64,000 nucleotides of DNA, taken from assembly GCA_022843785.1 (NCBI GenBank), contig JALHMZ010000011.1, positions 1 to 64,000 on the forward strand. The letters are read 5' to 3'. The notes beneath the pieces are model-generated. The model worked only from the letters and a program-made list of their open reading frames with translations, was not told the origin of the DNA and did not search any database. Position 1 is the stretch's first letter; every line of letters begins with the position of its first letter. Below, one piece after another: positions 8,858 through 18,197 of this stretch. The translations under genes and the position numbers were made by a program. The stretch is from Nitrospira sp. (GTDB lineage Bacteria; Nitrospirota; Nitrospiria; Nitrospirales; Nitrospiraceae).

Positions 8858-8930
8858 AGGTTTGTCCGGTTTATTTGGTTCATAACGGAACGAGACAAAC
8901 CAGATAAACACAATAAACGAAACAAACCGT
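8858..8930. repeat. Word-repeat locus 5, upstream of FHB gene 1
   Basis: Left arm gaggtttgtccggtttattt, right arm gagacaaaccagataaacac then aataaacgaaacaaacc. Ends four bases before the FHB start codon. Same word family and arm order as the repeat inside waaA. Confidence 0.85.
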
Positions 8931-8933
8931 TGT

Positions 8934-9311
8934 ATGAAACTCACCCGCTTTGAAGATCTGGATTGCTGGAAAGAAGCCAGGCAACTTACTCGTCAAGTCT
9001 ATGAGGCAATCGGGCAGAGTTCTCGATGGCAAAAGGATGTGCGGTTGTGCGGTCAAATCAAGAGTGCAGCCGGATCTGTGATGGCGAATATTGCGGAAGG
9101 GTTTGTCAGACATACTGATAAAGAGTTTACTCAATTCCTGTTTATTGCGATGTCTTCAGCAGCCGAAGTCCAGAGCCATCTTTATATCGCAGTAGACCAA
9201 GGATACCTGTCCAAAGAGACTTTTGAATCAATCTATGCACAAGCCGGAAAAGCCAGCCGAATCATTTCCGGTCTCATCAAGCACCTCCGAAAAACCAGAC
9301 AGACTGAATAG
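8934..9311 (+). CDS. Four-helix-bundle protein (S23/IVP family), copy 1
   Basis: 125 aa. The family block MANIAEGFVRHTDKEFTQFL lies at about residues 49-68 and AAEVQSHLYIAVDQGY at about 80-95. The family (23S rRNA intervening-sequence protein-like; structurally like the Avd accessory protein of diversity-generating retroelements) has no settled function. No reverse transcriptase or rRNA is present here. The last codons KTRQTE and the stop run into a word repeat. It separates the regulator from the antiterminator gene. Confidence 0.9.
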   Translation: MKLTRFEDLDCWKEARQLTRQVYEAIGQSSRWQKDVRLCGQIKSAAGSVMANIAEGFVRHTDKEFTQFLFIAMSSAAEVQSHLYIAVDQGYLSKETFESIYAQAGKASRIISGLIKHLRKTRQTE

Positions 9312-9351
9312 ACCAGATAGACCAAACGGACCAGATGGACCAGATAGACAA
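9294..9351. repeat. Word-repeat locus 6, downstream of FHB gene 1 and into the UpxY start
   Basis: A single-sense run of accagacagactgaatagac, accagatagaccaaacggac and cagatggaccagatagac words. It covers the FHB stop and the first five codons (MDQID) of the next gene. Confidence 0.85.
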
Positions 9352-9841
9352 ATTTCCCCGCTGGTACGCATTAAGGACACGGTCGCGTCACGAGAAACTG
9401 GTGCGTGATCAACTGGCGACACAAGGGATCGAACCGCTGCTTCCTACTGTGAAGCGGTTGAGTCAGTGGAAGGATCGCAAGAAAGAAATCGAGACGCCGC
9501 TCTTTTCCGGCTATTGTTTCGTGCGATTCGGGCAGCAAGAGAAGTTACCGGTCCAGAAAGTGGCAGGAGTGGTGGAGATTGTGGGGAGCGGACGTCATCC
9601 GGAACCCATTCCTGACGATGAGATTGAAGCCTTAAAAAGGTTGATGACCAGCGTCCTTCCGTACGATCCCCATCCCTATTTGCACGAAGGCATGACGGTC
9701 GAGGTGGTGCGTGGACCACTGCAAGGCGTACATGGCATTTTGCTGCGAAAAGAAAAGCGGCACCGGCTGGTCCTCGGCATCCGGTTGATCCAACAAGCAG
9801 CGGCGGTGGAGATCGACGTGAACGATGTGGCGCCGGTGTGA
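9335..9841 (+). CDS. UpxY/NusG-like transcription antiterminator
   Basis: 168 aa. Residues about 8-110 are a NusG N-terminal (NGN) domain: RWYALRTRSRHEKLVRDQL, then ETPLFSGYCFVRF. Residues about 113-165 are a KOW-type domain (HEGMTVEVVRGPLQGVHGIL). Members of this family bind RNA polymerase and allow read-through of long surface-polysaccharide operons, which fits its position just before more than 30 kb of glycan genes on the same strand. The ATG and first residues MDQID are formed by word-repeat sequence; the true domain begins at about residue 8. Confidence 0.9.
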   Translation: MDQIDKFPRWYALRTRSRHEKLVRDQLATQGIEPLLPTVKRLSQWKDRKKEIETPLFSGYCFVRFGQQEKLPVQKVAGVVEIVGSGRHPEPIPDDEIEALKRLMTSVLPYDPHPYLHEGMTVEVVRGPLQGVHGILLRKEKRHRLVLGIRLIQQAAAVEIDVNDVAPV

Positions 9842-9904
9842 GAATGCGAAAGATCCATGGTCGTAAAGTAGTCAACTGTTTATAGCCGGTAGAAGGAGAT
9901 GTTC

Positions 9905-11041
9905 ATGGGAGTGCCCTTACTTGATCTGAAAGCGCATCACGAACCACTACAAAAAGAGATCCTGGATGCCGTCGAGCAGGTATTCAAGAGCCAGGCGTTT
10001 ATCCTGGGGGCGGAAGTCGGCAAGTTGGAGGAGCGGGTAGCCGCCTATTGCCAGGCCAAGTACGGAATCGGCGTGACGTCGGGTACCGATGCGCTTCTGA
10101 TCGCGCTCATGGCGCTCGGTGTCGGTCCCGGCGACGAAGTGATCACGTCGCCCTATTCATTTTTCGCTACGGCAGGTGTGGTGGCCCGGTTAGGAGCCAA
10201 GCCGGTGCTCGTGGACATCGACCCCAAGACCTTCAACATCGATCCAGCAAGAATCAGTCAGGCAATGACACCCAAATCCAAAGCCATCATCCCGGTGCAT
10301 CTCTACGGTCAGTGCGCAGACATGGCGCCCATCATGGAGCTGGCCAAGCGGCATAATTTGGGCGTCATCGAGGATGCCGCGCAGGCCATCGGGTCAGAAT
10401 ACCGTGACGGCCGGCGGGCCTGCAGTATGGGGACCATCGGCTGCCTGTCGTTTTTCCCGAGCAAGAATCTTGGGTGTTTAGGAGACGGGGGAATGGTGGT
10501 CACCAACGACGCCGATCTCGCGGAACGGATACGAATCCTGCGCGTTCACGGCAGCCAGCCGAAGTACTACCATAAACTGATCGGCGGCAACTTCCGGCTC
10601 GATACGATTCAGGCCGCTGTGCTCAATGTGAAGCTGAATTATCTGGACGGGTGGACTAAGCGCCGGCAGGAAAACGCCGCACGCTATGAGACGTTGTTCC
10701 GGCAGAGCGGCCTGGTGCAGAAGGGCAAGGTTCGGTTGCCGGATCCGGTGTATCGCGACAAAGGCATCAAGCATTACCACATCTATAATCAGTTCGTGCT
10801 GCGGGTGGAGAGGCGGGACGACCTCATCGCTCATCTCAAGCAGAAGGGCGTCGGCGCGGAAATCTACTATCCGGTTCCGTTCCATCTGCAAGAGTGCTTC
10901 CGGTATCTCGGCCACAAAGCGGGAGACTTCCCGGAGTCGGAACGGGCCGCCAACGAAACCATCGCCATTCCCATCTATCCCGAATTGACCATGGCGCAAC
11001 AGACCGAAGTGGTGGAGGCGATCGCGGCGTGTTATGTCTGA
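9905..11041 (+). CDS. DegT/DnrJ/EryC1/StrS-family PLP-dependent sugar aminotransferase
   Basis: Makes an amino sugar nucleotide by transaminating a keto-sugar. Lys187 in SFFPSKNLGCLGDGG is the PLP Schiff-base residue, and VIEDAAQAIGSEY carries the expected Asp. The start at 9905 is preferred over 9899 because GGAG ends 6 bases upstream; 378 aa. The last 189 bases recur at 12141-12326 beyond the MNT/HEPN pair. Likely partner for a WbpM-type 4,6-dehydratase product or a 3-keto sugar; the exact sugar is unknown. Confidence 0.9.
   Translation: MGVPLLDLKAHHEPLQKEILDAVEQVFKSQAFILGAEVGKLEERVAAYCQAKYGIGVTSGTDALLIALMALGVGPGDEVITSPYSFFATAGVVARLGAKPVLVDIDPKTFNIDPARISQAMTPKSKAIIPVHLYGQCADMAPIMELAKRHNLGVIEDAAQAIGSEYRDGRRACSMGTIGCLSFFPSKNLGCLGDGGMVVTNDADLAERIRILRVHGSQPKYYHKLIGGNFRLDTIQAAVLNVKLNYLDGWTKRRQENAARYETLFRQSGLVQKGKVRLPDPVYRDKGIKHYHIYNQFVLRVERRDDLIAHLKQKGVGAEIYYPVPFHLQECFRYLGHKAGDFPESERAANETIAIPIYPELTMAQQTEVVEAIAACYV
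10853..11041 (+). repeat. Direct repeat, copy 1 (3' end of the aminotransferase gene)
   Basis: The 189 bases ending the intact aminotransferase gene are nearly identical to 12141-12326. Differences are mostly synonymous and become denser in the last 30 bases. The two copies flank the MNT/HEPN pair. Confidence 0.9.
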
Positions 11042-11172
11042 TGAAGTTCGGTGTCATGGTGGTCAGGGAAGTCCTGCGTTCATCTCCAGAAGTCGTCAAT
11101 ATGGCTGCAGGTTGGTTCGCCGCACCGAATAATGACTTCTCAAATATATTGGCTCATGCTAGGGTCAAAGCC

Positions 11173-11493
11173 GTGAAGACAATCCCTGCAGGCTTGTTGG
11201 AGAAAGTCGTCGACCGGCTGAAAGTCGAGTTCCAGCCGGATGAGATTTATCTGTTTGGCTCACACGCGTGGGGTGTGCCCACTGACGACAGCGACGTGGA
11301 CTTGATGGTGATTGTCCGCGAGAGCACGGAAAAGACTATCCGGCGGATGCAACGGGCCCACCGCTGTTTGAGTGGTTTGGGTTTTTCCAAGGACGTGCTC
11401 GTCCCTACGCGCGCTCAAGTTGACCGCTACAAACACTTGCGGGCTTCGTTGTTTCACCAAGTGCTCGCCAAGGGTCGCAAACTGTATGGATGA
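11173..11493 (+). CDS. MNT-type nucleotidyltransferase domain protein (antitoxin-like)
   Basis: 106 aa from GTG 11173. The minimal nucleotidyltransferase signature GSHAWGVPTDDSDVDLMV (GSX10DXD type) is present. Such proteins pair with HEPN partners, and some AMPylate the HEPN toxin to neutralise it (type VII TA systems). An ATG at 11041 overlapping the aminotransferase stop would give a 150-aa form, but the added N-terminus looks unlike the family. The gene overlaps the HEPN gene by 8 bases, as TA pairs commonly do. Confidence 0.8.
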   Translation: MKTIPAGLLEKVVDRLKVEFQPDEIYLFGSHAWGVPTDDSDVDLMVIVRESTEKTIRRMQRAHRCLSGLGFSKDVLVPTRAQVDRYKHLRASLFHQVLAKGRKLYG

Positions 11494-11902
11494 GGCCGCG
11501 CGTGAACTCGTTCGCGACTGGCTGACCCGTGCCAGCCACGATTTGCAGGCTGCGCGCACGTTAGCGGCAGGGAAAGAACCGCTGCTCGACACGGCGATCT
11601 ATCACTGTCAGCAGGCGGCGGAGAAGGCGGTCAAAGGCTGGTTGCAATCGCACGACAATCCCTTTCCCAAGACCCACGACATCGAAGATTTGGTCGCTCA
11701 AGCGGCGAAGTTGCACGGCGATTTCACGCAGTTTGCGAAAGCGGCGGCGGTCTTGACGCCGTACGTCTCGGCATTTCGTTACCCCGGCGGTGGTTCGGAT
11801 GAACCAATGCCGTCGCCAGAGGAGTTCGACGAAGCCTTGCAACACGCCACAACCATTTACGATTTCGTGTTGAACCTGCTTCCCACGGAAGCGCGACCAT
11901 AA
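11486..11902 (+). CDS. HEPN domain protein (toxin-like partner of MNT)
   Basis: 138 aa from ATG 11486. The helical HEPN core shows LLDTAIYHCQQAAEKAVKGW and a PKTHDIEDLV block, matching the HEPN family found with MNT nucleotidyltransferases. It lacks an obvious RX4-6H RNase motif, so RNase activity is not assured. Overlap with the MNT gene indicates co-translation. The pair interrupts a sugar operon and is bracketed by a duplicated gene end, consistent with acquisition. Confidence 0.8.
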   Translation: MDEAARELVRDWLTRASHDLQAARTLAAGKEPLLDTAIYHCQQAAEKAVKGWLQSHDNPFPKTHDIEDLVAQAAKLHGDFTQFAKAAAVLTPYVSAFRYPGGGSDEPMPSPEEFDEALQHATTIYDFVLNLLPTEARP

Positions 11903-12140
11903 AACGTGAACCGACGAACATAATGACCGGGAAAGCCGGCGGCGACTTGATGTTCCAGGAAATCCGGTGCATCAAAGCTAAGATGCCAGCCGCATGCGGG
12001 TATCGTGTCTGTACGTGTGATCCTGATTTCGAAGGGCAAGCGCACCGAATTCATGACGCGCTAACATCGCGTTTTCAACTCACCGGTTAATGAGTTCGTG
12101 TGAATCGCCTATCCGCTTAGAAGGACTCGGGGACATCAAG

Positions 12141-12326
12141 GGTGCGGAAATCTACTATCCGGTTCCGTTCCATCTGCAAGAGTGCTTCCGGTATCTGGGT
12201 CACAAAGCGGGAGACTTCCCGGAATCGGAACGGGCCGCCAACGAAACCATCGCCATTCCCATCTATCCCGAATTGACCACGGCGCAACAGACCGAGGTCG
12301 TCGAGGCGGTTGTGTCGTTATATTGA
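12141..12326 (+). pseudogene. Duplicated 3' fragment of the DegT aminotransferase gene
   Basis: Encodes [20 protein letters not shown] through VVEAVVSLY and a stop, the C-terminal 61 or so residues of the aminotransferase, without the PLP lysine or the rest of the fold. An upstream ATG at 12090 is in frame but adds unrelated residues. Nearly identical in DNA to 10853-11041. Not expected to be functional. Confidence 0.85.
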
Positions 12327-12339
12327 TTGCGGAATTTGA

Positions 12340-13401
<1,062 letters not shown>

Positions 13402-13410
13402 GTCGAGATC

Positions 13411-14358
13411 ATGGAGAAAGCAGCGCGCACGTATGTAGCCGGTCATCGTGGAATGGTAGGCTCGGCCGTGCTCCGTTTACTGGAAGCGCGAGGGCACACG
13501 AATCTCCTCTGTCGGACCAGCAAGGAACTGGATTTGCGGGACGGGCGCGCCGTCGAGCAGTTTTTCGCAGAGACAAGGCCGGAGTATGTGATTGTTGCGG
13601 CGGCCAAGGTGGGAGGCATCCTGGCCAACAGTACGCTGCCCGCTGAGTTTCTGTACGACAATCTGGCGATCCAAACGAACCTCATCCATCACGCCTATCT
13701 CCACGGGGTCAAAAAGCTGCTTCTGCTGGGATCGTCTTGTATTTACCCGCGAGACTGTCCGCAGCCCATTCGTGAAGAGTATCTGCTCACCGGCCCGTTG
13801 GAAAAGACGAACGAATGGTATGCCGTGGCCAAAATCGCCGGTATCAAAATGTGCCAGGCCTATCGCCGCCAGTATGGCTGCGATTTCATTGCCGCCATGC
13901 CGACCAATCTGTATGGCCAGAACGACAACTTCGATCTGCGGAGCGCCCATGTGTTGCCTGCCCTGATCAGACGGTTTCACGAAGCCAAGCAGACGGGCGA
14001 AGCGCCGGTGTTATGGGGAACCGGGAGCCCCCGTCGGGAGTTCTTGCATGTGGACGATTGTGCCGAAGCCTGCCTGGTTTTGATGGACCGATATTCCGGG
14101 GAAGATATTGTGAATGTCGGTGCCGGAAAGGACATTCCGATTGCGGACCTGGCGACGCTTGTCGCCGAAGTCGTCGGCTATCGAGGGGAAATCCAGTGGG
14201 ATCGGACCAAGCCGGACGGAACGCCGAGAAAGTTAATGGATGGTTCGAAAATGCTCCAGCTTGGCTGGCATCCGCATATCTCTCTTCGGCAGGGACTGCA
14301 ACAGACCTATGATTGGTATCAGGCACAACGGGGTGGAATACCCGCTGCGCGATATTGA
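13411..14358 (+). CDS. fcl: GDP-L-fucose synthase
   Basis: Epimerises and reduces GDP-4-keto-6-deoxymannose to GDP-L-fucose. VAGHRGMVGSAVLRLLEARG is the NADP-binding start, SSCIYPRDCPQPIREEYLLT the family block and YAVAKIAGIKMCQAYR the catalytic YXXXK. 315 aa, normal length. Directly follows gmd, so the cluster can make GDP-fucose for the glycan. Confidence 0.95.
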   Translation: MEKAARTYVAGHRGMVGSAVLRLLEARGHTNLLCRTSKELDLRDGRAVEQFFAETRPEYVIVAAAKVGGILANSTLPAEFLYDNLAIQTNLIHHAYLHGVKKLLLLGSSCIYPRDCPQPIREEYLLTGPLEKTNEWYAVAKIAGIKMCQAYRRQYGCDFIAAMPTNLYGQNDNFDLRSAHVLPALIRRFHEAKQTGEAPVLWGTGSPRREFLHVDDCAEACLVLMDRYSGEDIVNVGAGKDIPIADLATLVAEVVGYRGEIQWDRTKPDGTPRKLMDGSKMLQLGWHPHISLRQGLQQTYDWYQAQRGGIPAARY

Positions 14359-14480
14359 GCAAGGAAACCAGGTTGATGGCAGGTCAAACCGAGATCATCC
14401 TAGCTCGTTCGGGCGGGGAACAGGCCTCAGGGGCCAACAGTTTCGAGTCGCAATCATTGTACTTCCGTTGATCCATTGAA

Positions 14481-16286
14481 ATGACATCATTGAATACAAG
14501 GACGAATCTCTCCACCGCGCAGAAGCTCTTTGACTTGCTGTCGCCATCTGAAAGGCGCAGCGCGATGCTGTTGTTGGGGCTGATGTGCCTCGGAGCTGTT
14601 TTGGAGACACTCAGCGTAGGATTGGTCCTTCCGCTTGTTGCACTGTTGACCCAAGAAGACTTGATGAAGAATTACCCGAAACTTCAGCCGCTCATTGAGG
14701 TGTTGGGGCATCCGGGCCGAGAGGACATGCTCATCGGCGGAATGCTTGTCTTGGTGGGTGTATATGTTGTGAAGGTGGCCTTTCTTGCTTTCCTGACTTG
14801 GAGGGAGACGAGGTTCACCTACGATTTACAGGCACAGTTGTCACAACGTCTGTTTACGCTCTATTTGTGCCAACCGTATACGTTTCATCTTCAGCACAAC
14901 TCGGCACGGTTGATACGAAATGCCGTCAACGAGGTCAGTGTCTTTGCTGGTAGAGCCGTGTTGCCGGGCATCTTGCTGATTACGGAATCCTTGGTATTGC
15001 TTGGCTTATGCGGATTACTTGTGTTTGTCGAGCCACTCGGTGTGATGGTTGTGGCAGGCACGTTAGGCATTGCAGCGTGGGGGGTTCATCGCCTTACGAG
15101 AGGACGCATCGTACGATGGGGCGAACTGCGTCTGTATCACGAGGGCTTACGGATTCAACATGTACAGCAAGGATTGGGTGGTGCCAAAGAAATCAAACTG
15201 CTTGGGAGAGAGAAAGAGTGCTTGGAACAGTTTGGAACGCACAACTTTCAAGGCGCAAAGATCAATGAGCGGATGTTCACATTACAACGGCTTCCTCGGT
15301 TGGGATTGGAGCTGCTGGCGGTCACTGGCCTGGCCATCTTGGTCATCAGCATGTTGGTCCAGCATCGCGCGGTCGAATCGGTGTTGCCTATCTTGGGTTT
15401 ATTCGCCGCGGTTGCCTTCCGAGTTGTACCATCGGTCACGCGCGTATTGAGCGCTGTACAATCGGTACGGTACACCCACGCAGTCATTGATACGTTGCAT
15501 GCAGAACTGAGGCTTGGCATGTCTGCTGTCTCAGGTGTCAGCTCCAGGACCGTCAAGCCCTTTCATGGAACAGTGGCGTTGCAACGGGTCTGTTATGCGT
15601 ATCCGAGTGCTACCACACCTGTACTTCAAAATGTCTCAGTGACCATTCAATGTGGTGAATCCGTGGGTATTATCGGACCCAGTGGAGCTGGGAAAAGTAC
15701 GCTGGTGGATGTTCTGTTAGGGCTACTCGTGCCTACTGAAGGGTGCGTGTGCGTAGATGGTATCGATATTCAGGAAAATTTGCGTAACTGGCAAGATCAG
15801 ATTGGGTATGTTCCCCAATCGATCTTTCTGACCGATGACACGCTCCGGCGCAATGTGGCGTTCGGATTGCCGGAGAAACTGATAGACGATGCAGCTGTGC
15901 AGCGTGCAATCCATGCGGCACAACTTGATGACTTTGTAGACACCTTACCCAATGGAATCCAGACCGTTGTTGGTGAACGTGGCGTTCGTCTCTCCGGTGG
16001 GCAGCGTCAACGGATTGGAATCGCTCGGGCGCTCTACCATGACCCGGCCGTCTTGGTGCTGGATGAAGCGACAAGTTCGCTCGACACGGACATCGAACAA
16101 GGGGTCATGCAAGCCGTCTATGCGTTTCGAGGGTCGAAGACGATCATTATCGTCGCCCATCGGATCAGTACCGTCGAACACTGCGACAGGCTGTATCGGC
16201 TGGATCAAGGCATGGTCGTGGCGGAAGGCAGTCCCACGGTTGTGCTGAATCCAAAGCGCGTACCGGTTCATCAATCTCAGACGTGA
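14481..16286 (+). CDS. ABC transporter with fused membrane and ATPase domains (PglK-like oligosaccharide flippase)
   Basis: Residues about 1-330 carry six predicted membrane helices (for example LLLGLMCLGAVLETLSVGLV). The C-terminal ATPase domain has Walker A GPSGAGKST, signature LSGGQRQRIG and Walker B VLVLDEATSSLD. 601 aa. This exporter type flips lipid-linked oligosaccharides across the inner membrane (as PglK does). No Wzx-type flippase was recognised elsewhere in the window, which supports that role here, but the substrate is inferred. Confidence 0.85.
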   Translation: MTSLNTRTNLSTAQKLFDLLSPSERRSAMLLLGLMCLGAVLETLSVGLVLPLVALLTQEDLMKNYPKLQPLIEVLGHPGREDMLIGGMLVLVGVYVVKVAFLAFLTWRETRFTYDLQAQLSQRLFTLYLCQPYTFHLQHNSARLIRNAVNEVSVFAGRAVLPGILLITESLVLLGLCGLLVFVEPLGVMVVAGTLGIAAWGVHRLTRGRIVRWGELRLYHEGLRIQHVQQGLGGAKEIKLLGREKECLEQFGTHNFQGAKINERMFTLQRLPRLGLELLAVTGLAILVISMLVQHRAVESVLPILGLFAAVAFRVVPSVTRVLSAVQSVRYTHAVIDTLHAELRLGMSAVSGVSSRTVKPFHGTVALQRVCYAYPSATTPVLQNVSVTIQCGESVGIIGPSGAGKSTLVDVLLGLLVPTEGCVCVDGIDIQENLRNWQDQIGYVPQSIFLTDDTLRRNVAFGLPEKLIDDAAVQRAIHAAQLDDFVDTLPNGIQTVVGERGVRLSGGQRQRIGIARALYHDPAVLVLDEATSSLDTDIEQGVMQAVYAFRGSKTIIIVAHRISTVEHCDRLYRLDQGMVVAEGSPTVVLNPKRVPVHQSQT

Positions 16287-16367
16287 CGGTCCGGCTGCAT
16301 GTTTCCCCCTCAGTTGCGGGGAGTGAAGTCACTGGGCAAGGCCAGAGGGATAGTACGAGTCGTTGGC

Positions 16368-18197
16368 ATGAACACGATTCAAATAATCGCAGAAATTGGA
16401 ATCAATCACGGGGGCTCTGCAGAGATTGCGCGTGAACTGATAGCCGCAGCGGCATCCGTGCGGGCGACAGGGGTTAAGTTTCAGTATAGGAATCTTGAAA
16501 ACGCCTATAGTCCAGGCGCCGACCAGATCGGAGACGAAATTCTCCGCAAAGAGATCACGAAAAACTATCTCTCGCCGTCGGTCATTGTGAAACTGGTGCA
16601 TCACGCGAAGGAATTGGGAGTTCAAGCGGGAATCAGTTTTTTTGATGCCGCCGACATGGATGATTTTGAATCGGATCTGGACGTCTTTGATTTTTACAAG
16701 GTCCCTTCCGCGGAGCTCTGCAACATGTCGCTTATTCATCGCATGCTGCAGGAGGGGAAGCCGGTCATGCTGTCGACCGGGTGCCACAAGGAATTGGAGA
16801 TTGAGGAGGTATTCAGTAAACTGCCGGGCGACAACTGGATACCGATGCATTGTGTGTCCAACTACCCTGTGGTTCCGGTCAATGCGAAGCTAGGGTATCT
16901 GAGGCATCTTGCCAGGCGCTGGAAGCGAGAGATCGGGTATTCAAGTCACGATGAGAGCTGGGAAGTGTGCCTGCTCGCGATGCAACTGGGCGCGACCGTC
17001 ATTGAGCGGCACATCACGTTCGACAAGCAGGCGCAAGGGTTGGATCATTCGACAAGTTCCACACCGAACGAATTTCAACGCCTCGCCGAATTTGCGGAGA
17101 ACCTTGAGCTGATATTAGCCGGTGATGGACCACGGTATCCCAATCAGGGGGAGATGCTGAACCTGCAAAATCTCGGCCGGTCATTTTATGCGACGAAGGA
17201 CTTTGAGGTAGGCGAAGCGATCGTTGCGGAACAGTGTGTCGCTCGCGCACCGCGCACGGGAATCGGCCGCTACGAAATGGCTCAGTATCTCGGGCGTTCG
17301 GCCGTTCGTCCCGTGCGGAAAGGGGAGGTCATCAATAAATCGGTATTTGAAATATCCAAGGATCTTACCGATGAAGTCATTGTCTTTGCCCGGTCAAAGC
17401 GTGTGTCCTTGCCGGTTCGCTTGCATGACCAGCGCGGCATGCAGAAAAAGTTTCCCATCGGGCGCTATGAGTTTCATTTGTCGTTCGGCGAAGTACTGTC
17501 CGCAATCGATGTGAAACAGTACGATAGTGCCGCCCGGTATAGTATTCACCTTCCAGACTATGTGAGTTCCACCCAGCTCATGGACCCGTTCTCAGAGGAT
17601 GTCGCTCAGCGCACGGCGAGTCTGGATATTTTGAACCGCACCGTTGCATTCGCGGTGGCGCTTCAGGACAGAACAGGGGCCGATGTGCCCATCGTCGGGA
17701 GTTTTTCCGTGGTGCACGGGGATCGCAAAGAATTTTTTGAAACGCACGCACAACTGTTGTCGAACTATCGACGGCAAGGCGTCGCGGTCTTGCCGCAGTG
17801 GCTCCCGCCCATTGCATGGTACTTTGGAGGATCCGTTCGCCTGAATGCCATGAACGGTCTTCAGGATGTCGAGTTCATCGAACAATATGAGTTGCCGATC
17901 TGTATGGACATTTGCCATCTGTGCATGGGTGAAAGCACAGCGGATTTTGTCGCTACGGAAGTCCTCAGGCGTCTGCGGCCTCATATCCGACATCTTCACA
18001 TCGCTGATGCGATGGGGATTGATGGTGAGGGGATGTTGTTCGGCGACGGCGACCCAAAGAACATGGCCGTCTTGCAGGAGGCGCTTCGGTTTGACGAGGA
18101 CAAAGTCGTAGAAGTCTGGCAAGGGCATCTCGATGGTGGCGCGGGCTTTGCCAAGTCACTCGTGCGGCTTAGGGAATTGTTTGGTGAAAGACAATAA
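16368..18197 (+). CDS. NeuB-family sialic/nonulosonic acid synthase fused to a SAF domain and a sugar isomerase-like TIM barrel
   Basis: Residues about 1-270 are a NeuB synthase barrel (IIAEIGINHGGSAEIARELI, KVPSAELCNMSLIHRML, GYSSHDESWEV) that condenses phosphoenolpyruvate with a sugar. Residues about 275-340 are an antifreeze-like SAF domain (VARAPRTGIGRYEM). Residues about 345-609 resemble xylose-isomerase-like or AP-endonuclease-2 barrels (YELPICMDICHLCMG, HIRHLHIADAMGIDGEG). Ordinary NeuB is about 350 aa; this is 609 aa. ATG 16368 begins at the barrel. The next gene starts inside its last codons. Confidence 0.85.
   Translation: MNTIQIIAEIGINHGGSAEIARELIAAAASVRATGVKFQYRNLENAYSPGADQIGDEILRKEITKNYLSPSVIVKLVHHAKELGVQAGISFFDAADMDDFESDLDVFDFYKVPSAELCNMSLIHRMLQEGKPVMLSTGCHKELEIEEVFSKLPGDNWIPMHCVSNYPVVPVNAKLGYLRHLARRWKREIGYSSHDESWEVCLLAMQLGATVIERHITFDKQAQGLDHSTSSTPNEFQRLAEFAENLELILAGDGPRYPNQGEMLNLQNLGRSFYATKDFEVGEAIVAEQCVARAPRTGIGRYEMAQYLGRSAVRPVRKGEVINKSVFEISKDLTDEVIVFARSKRVSLPVRLHDQRGMQKKFPIGRYEFHLSFGEVLSAIDVKQYDSAARYSIHLPDYVSSTQLMDPFSEDVAQRTASLDILNRTVAFAVALQDRTGADVPIVGSFSVVHGDRKEFFETHAQLLSNYRRQGVAVLPQWLPPIAWYFGGSVRLNAMNGLQDVEFIEQYELPICMDICHLCMGESTADFVATEVLRRLRPHIRHLHIADAMGIDGEGMLFGDGDPKNMAVLQEALRFDEDKVVEVWQGHLDGGAGFAKSLVRLRELFGERQ

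Noticed and set aside
8934..9311. rRNA intervening sequence or diversity-generating retroelement
   Set aside because: FHB proteins are known from both, but no 23S rRNA, reverse transcriptase or variable repeat pair was found in the window.
11923..12090. 55-codon ORF (MTGKAGGDLMFQ and onward) after the HEPN gene
   Set aside because: Short, no recognisable domain or ribosome site, and it lies in the debris between the HEPN gene and the duplicated fragment; chance openness cannot be excluded.
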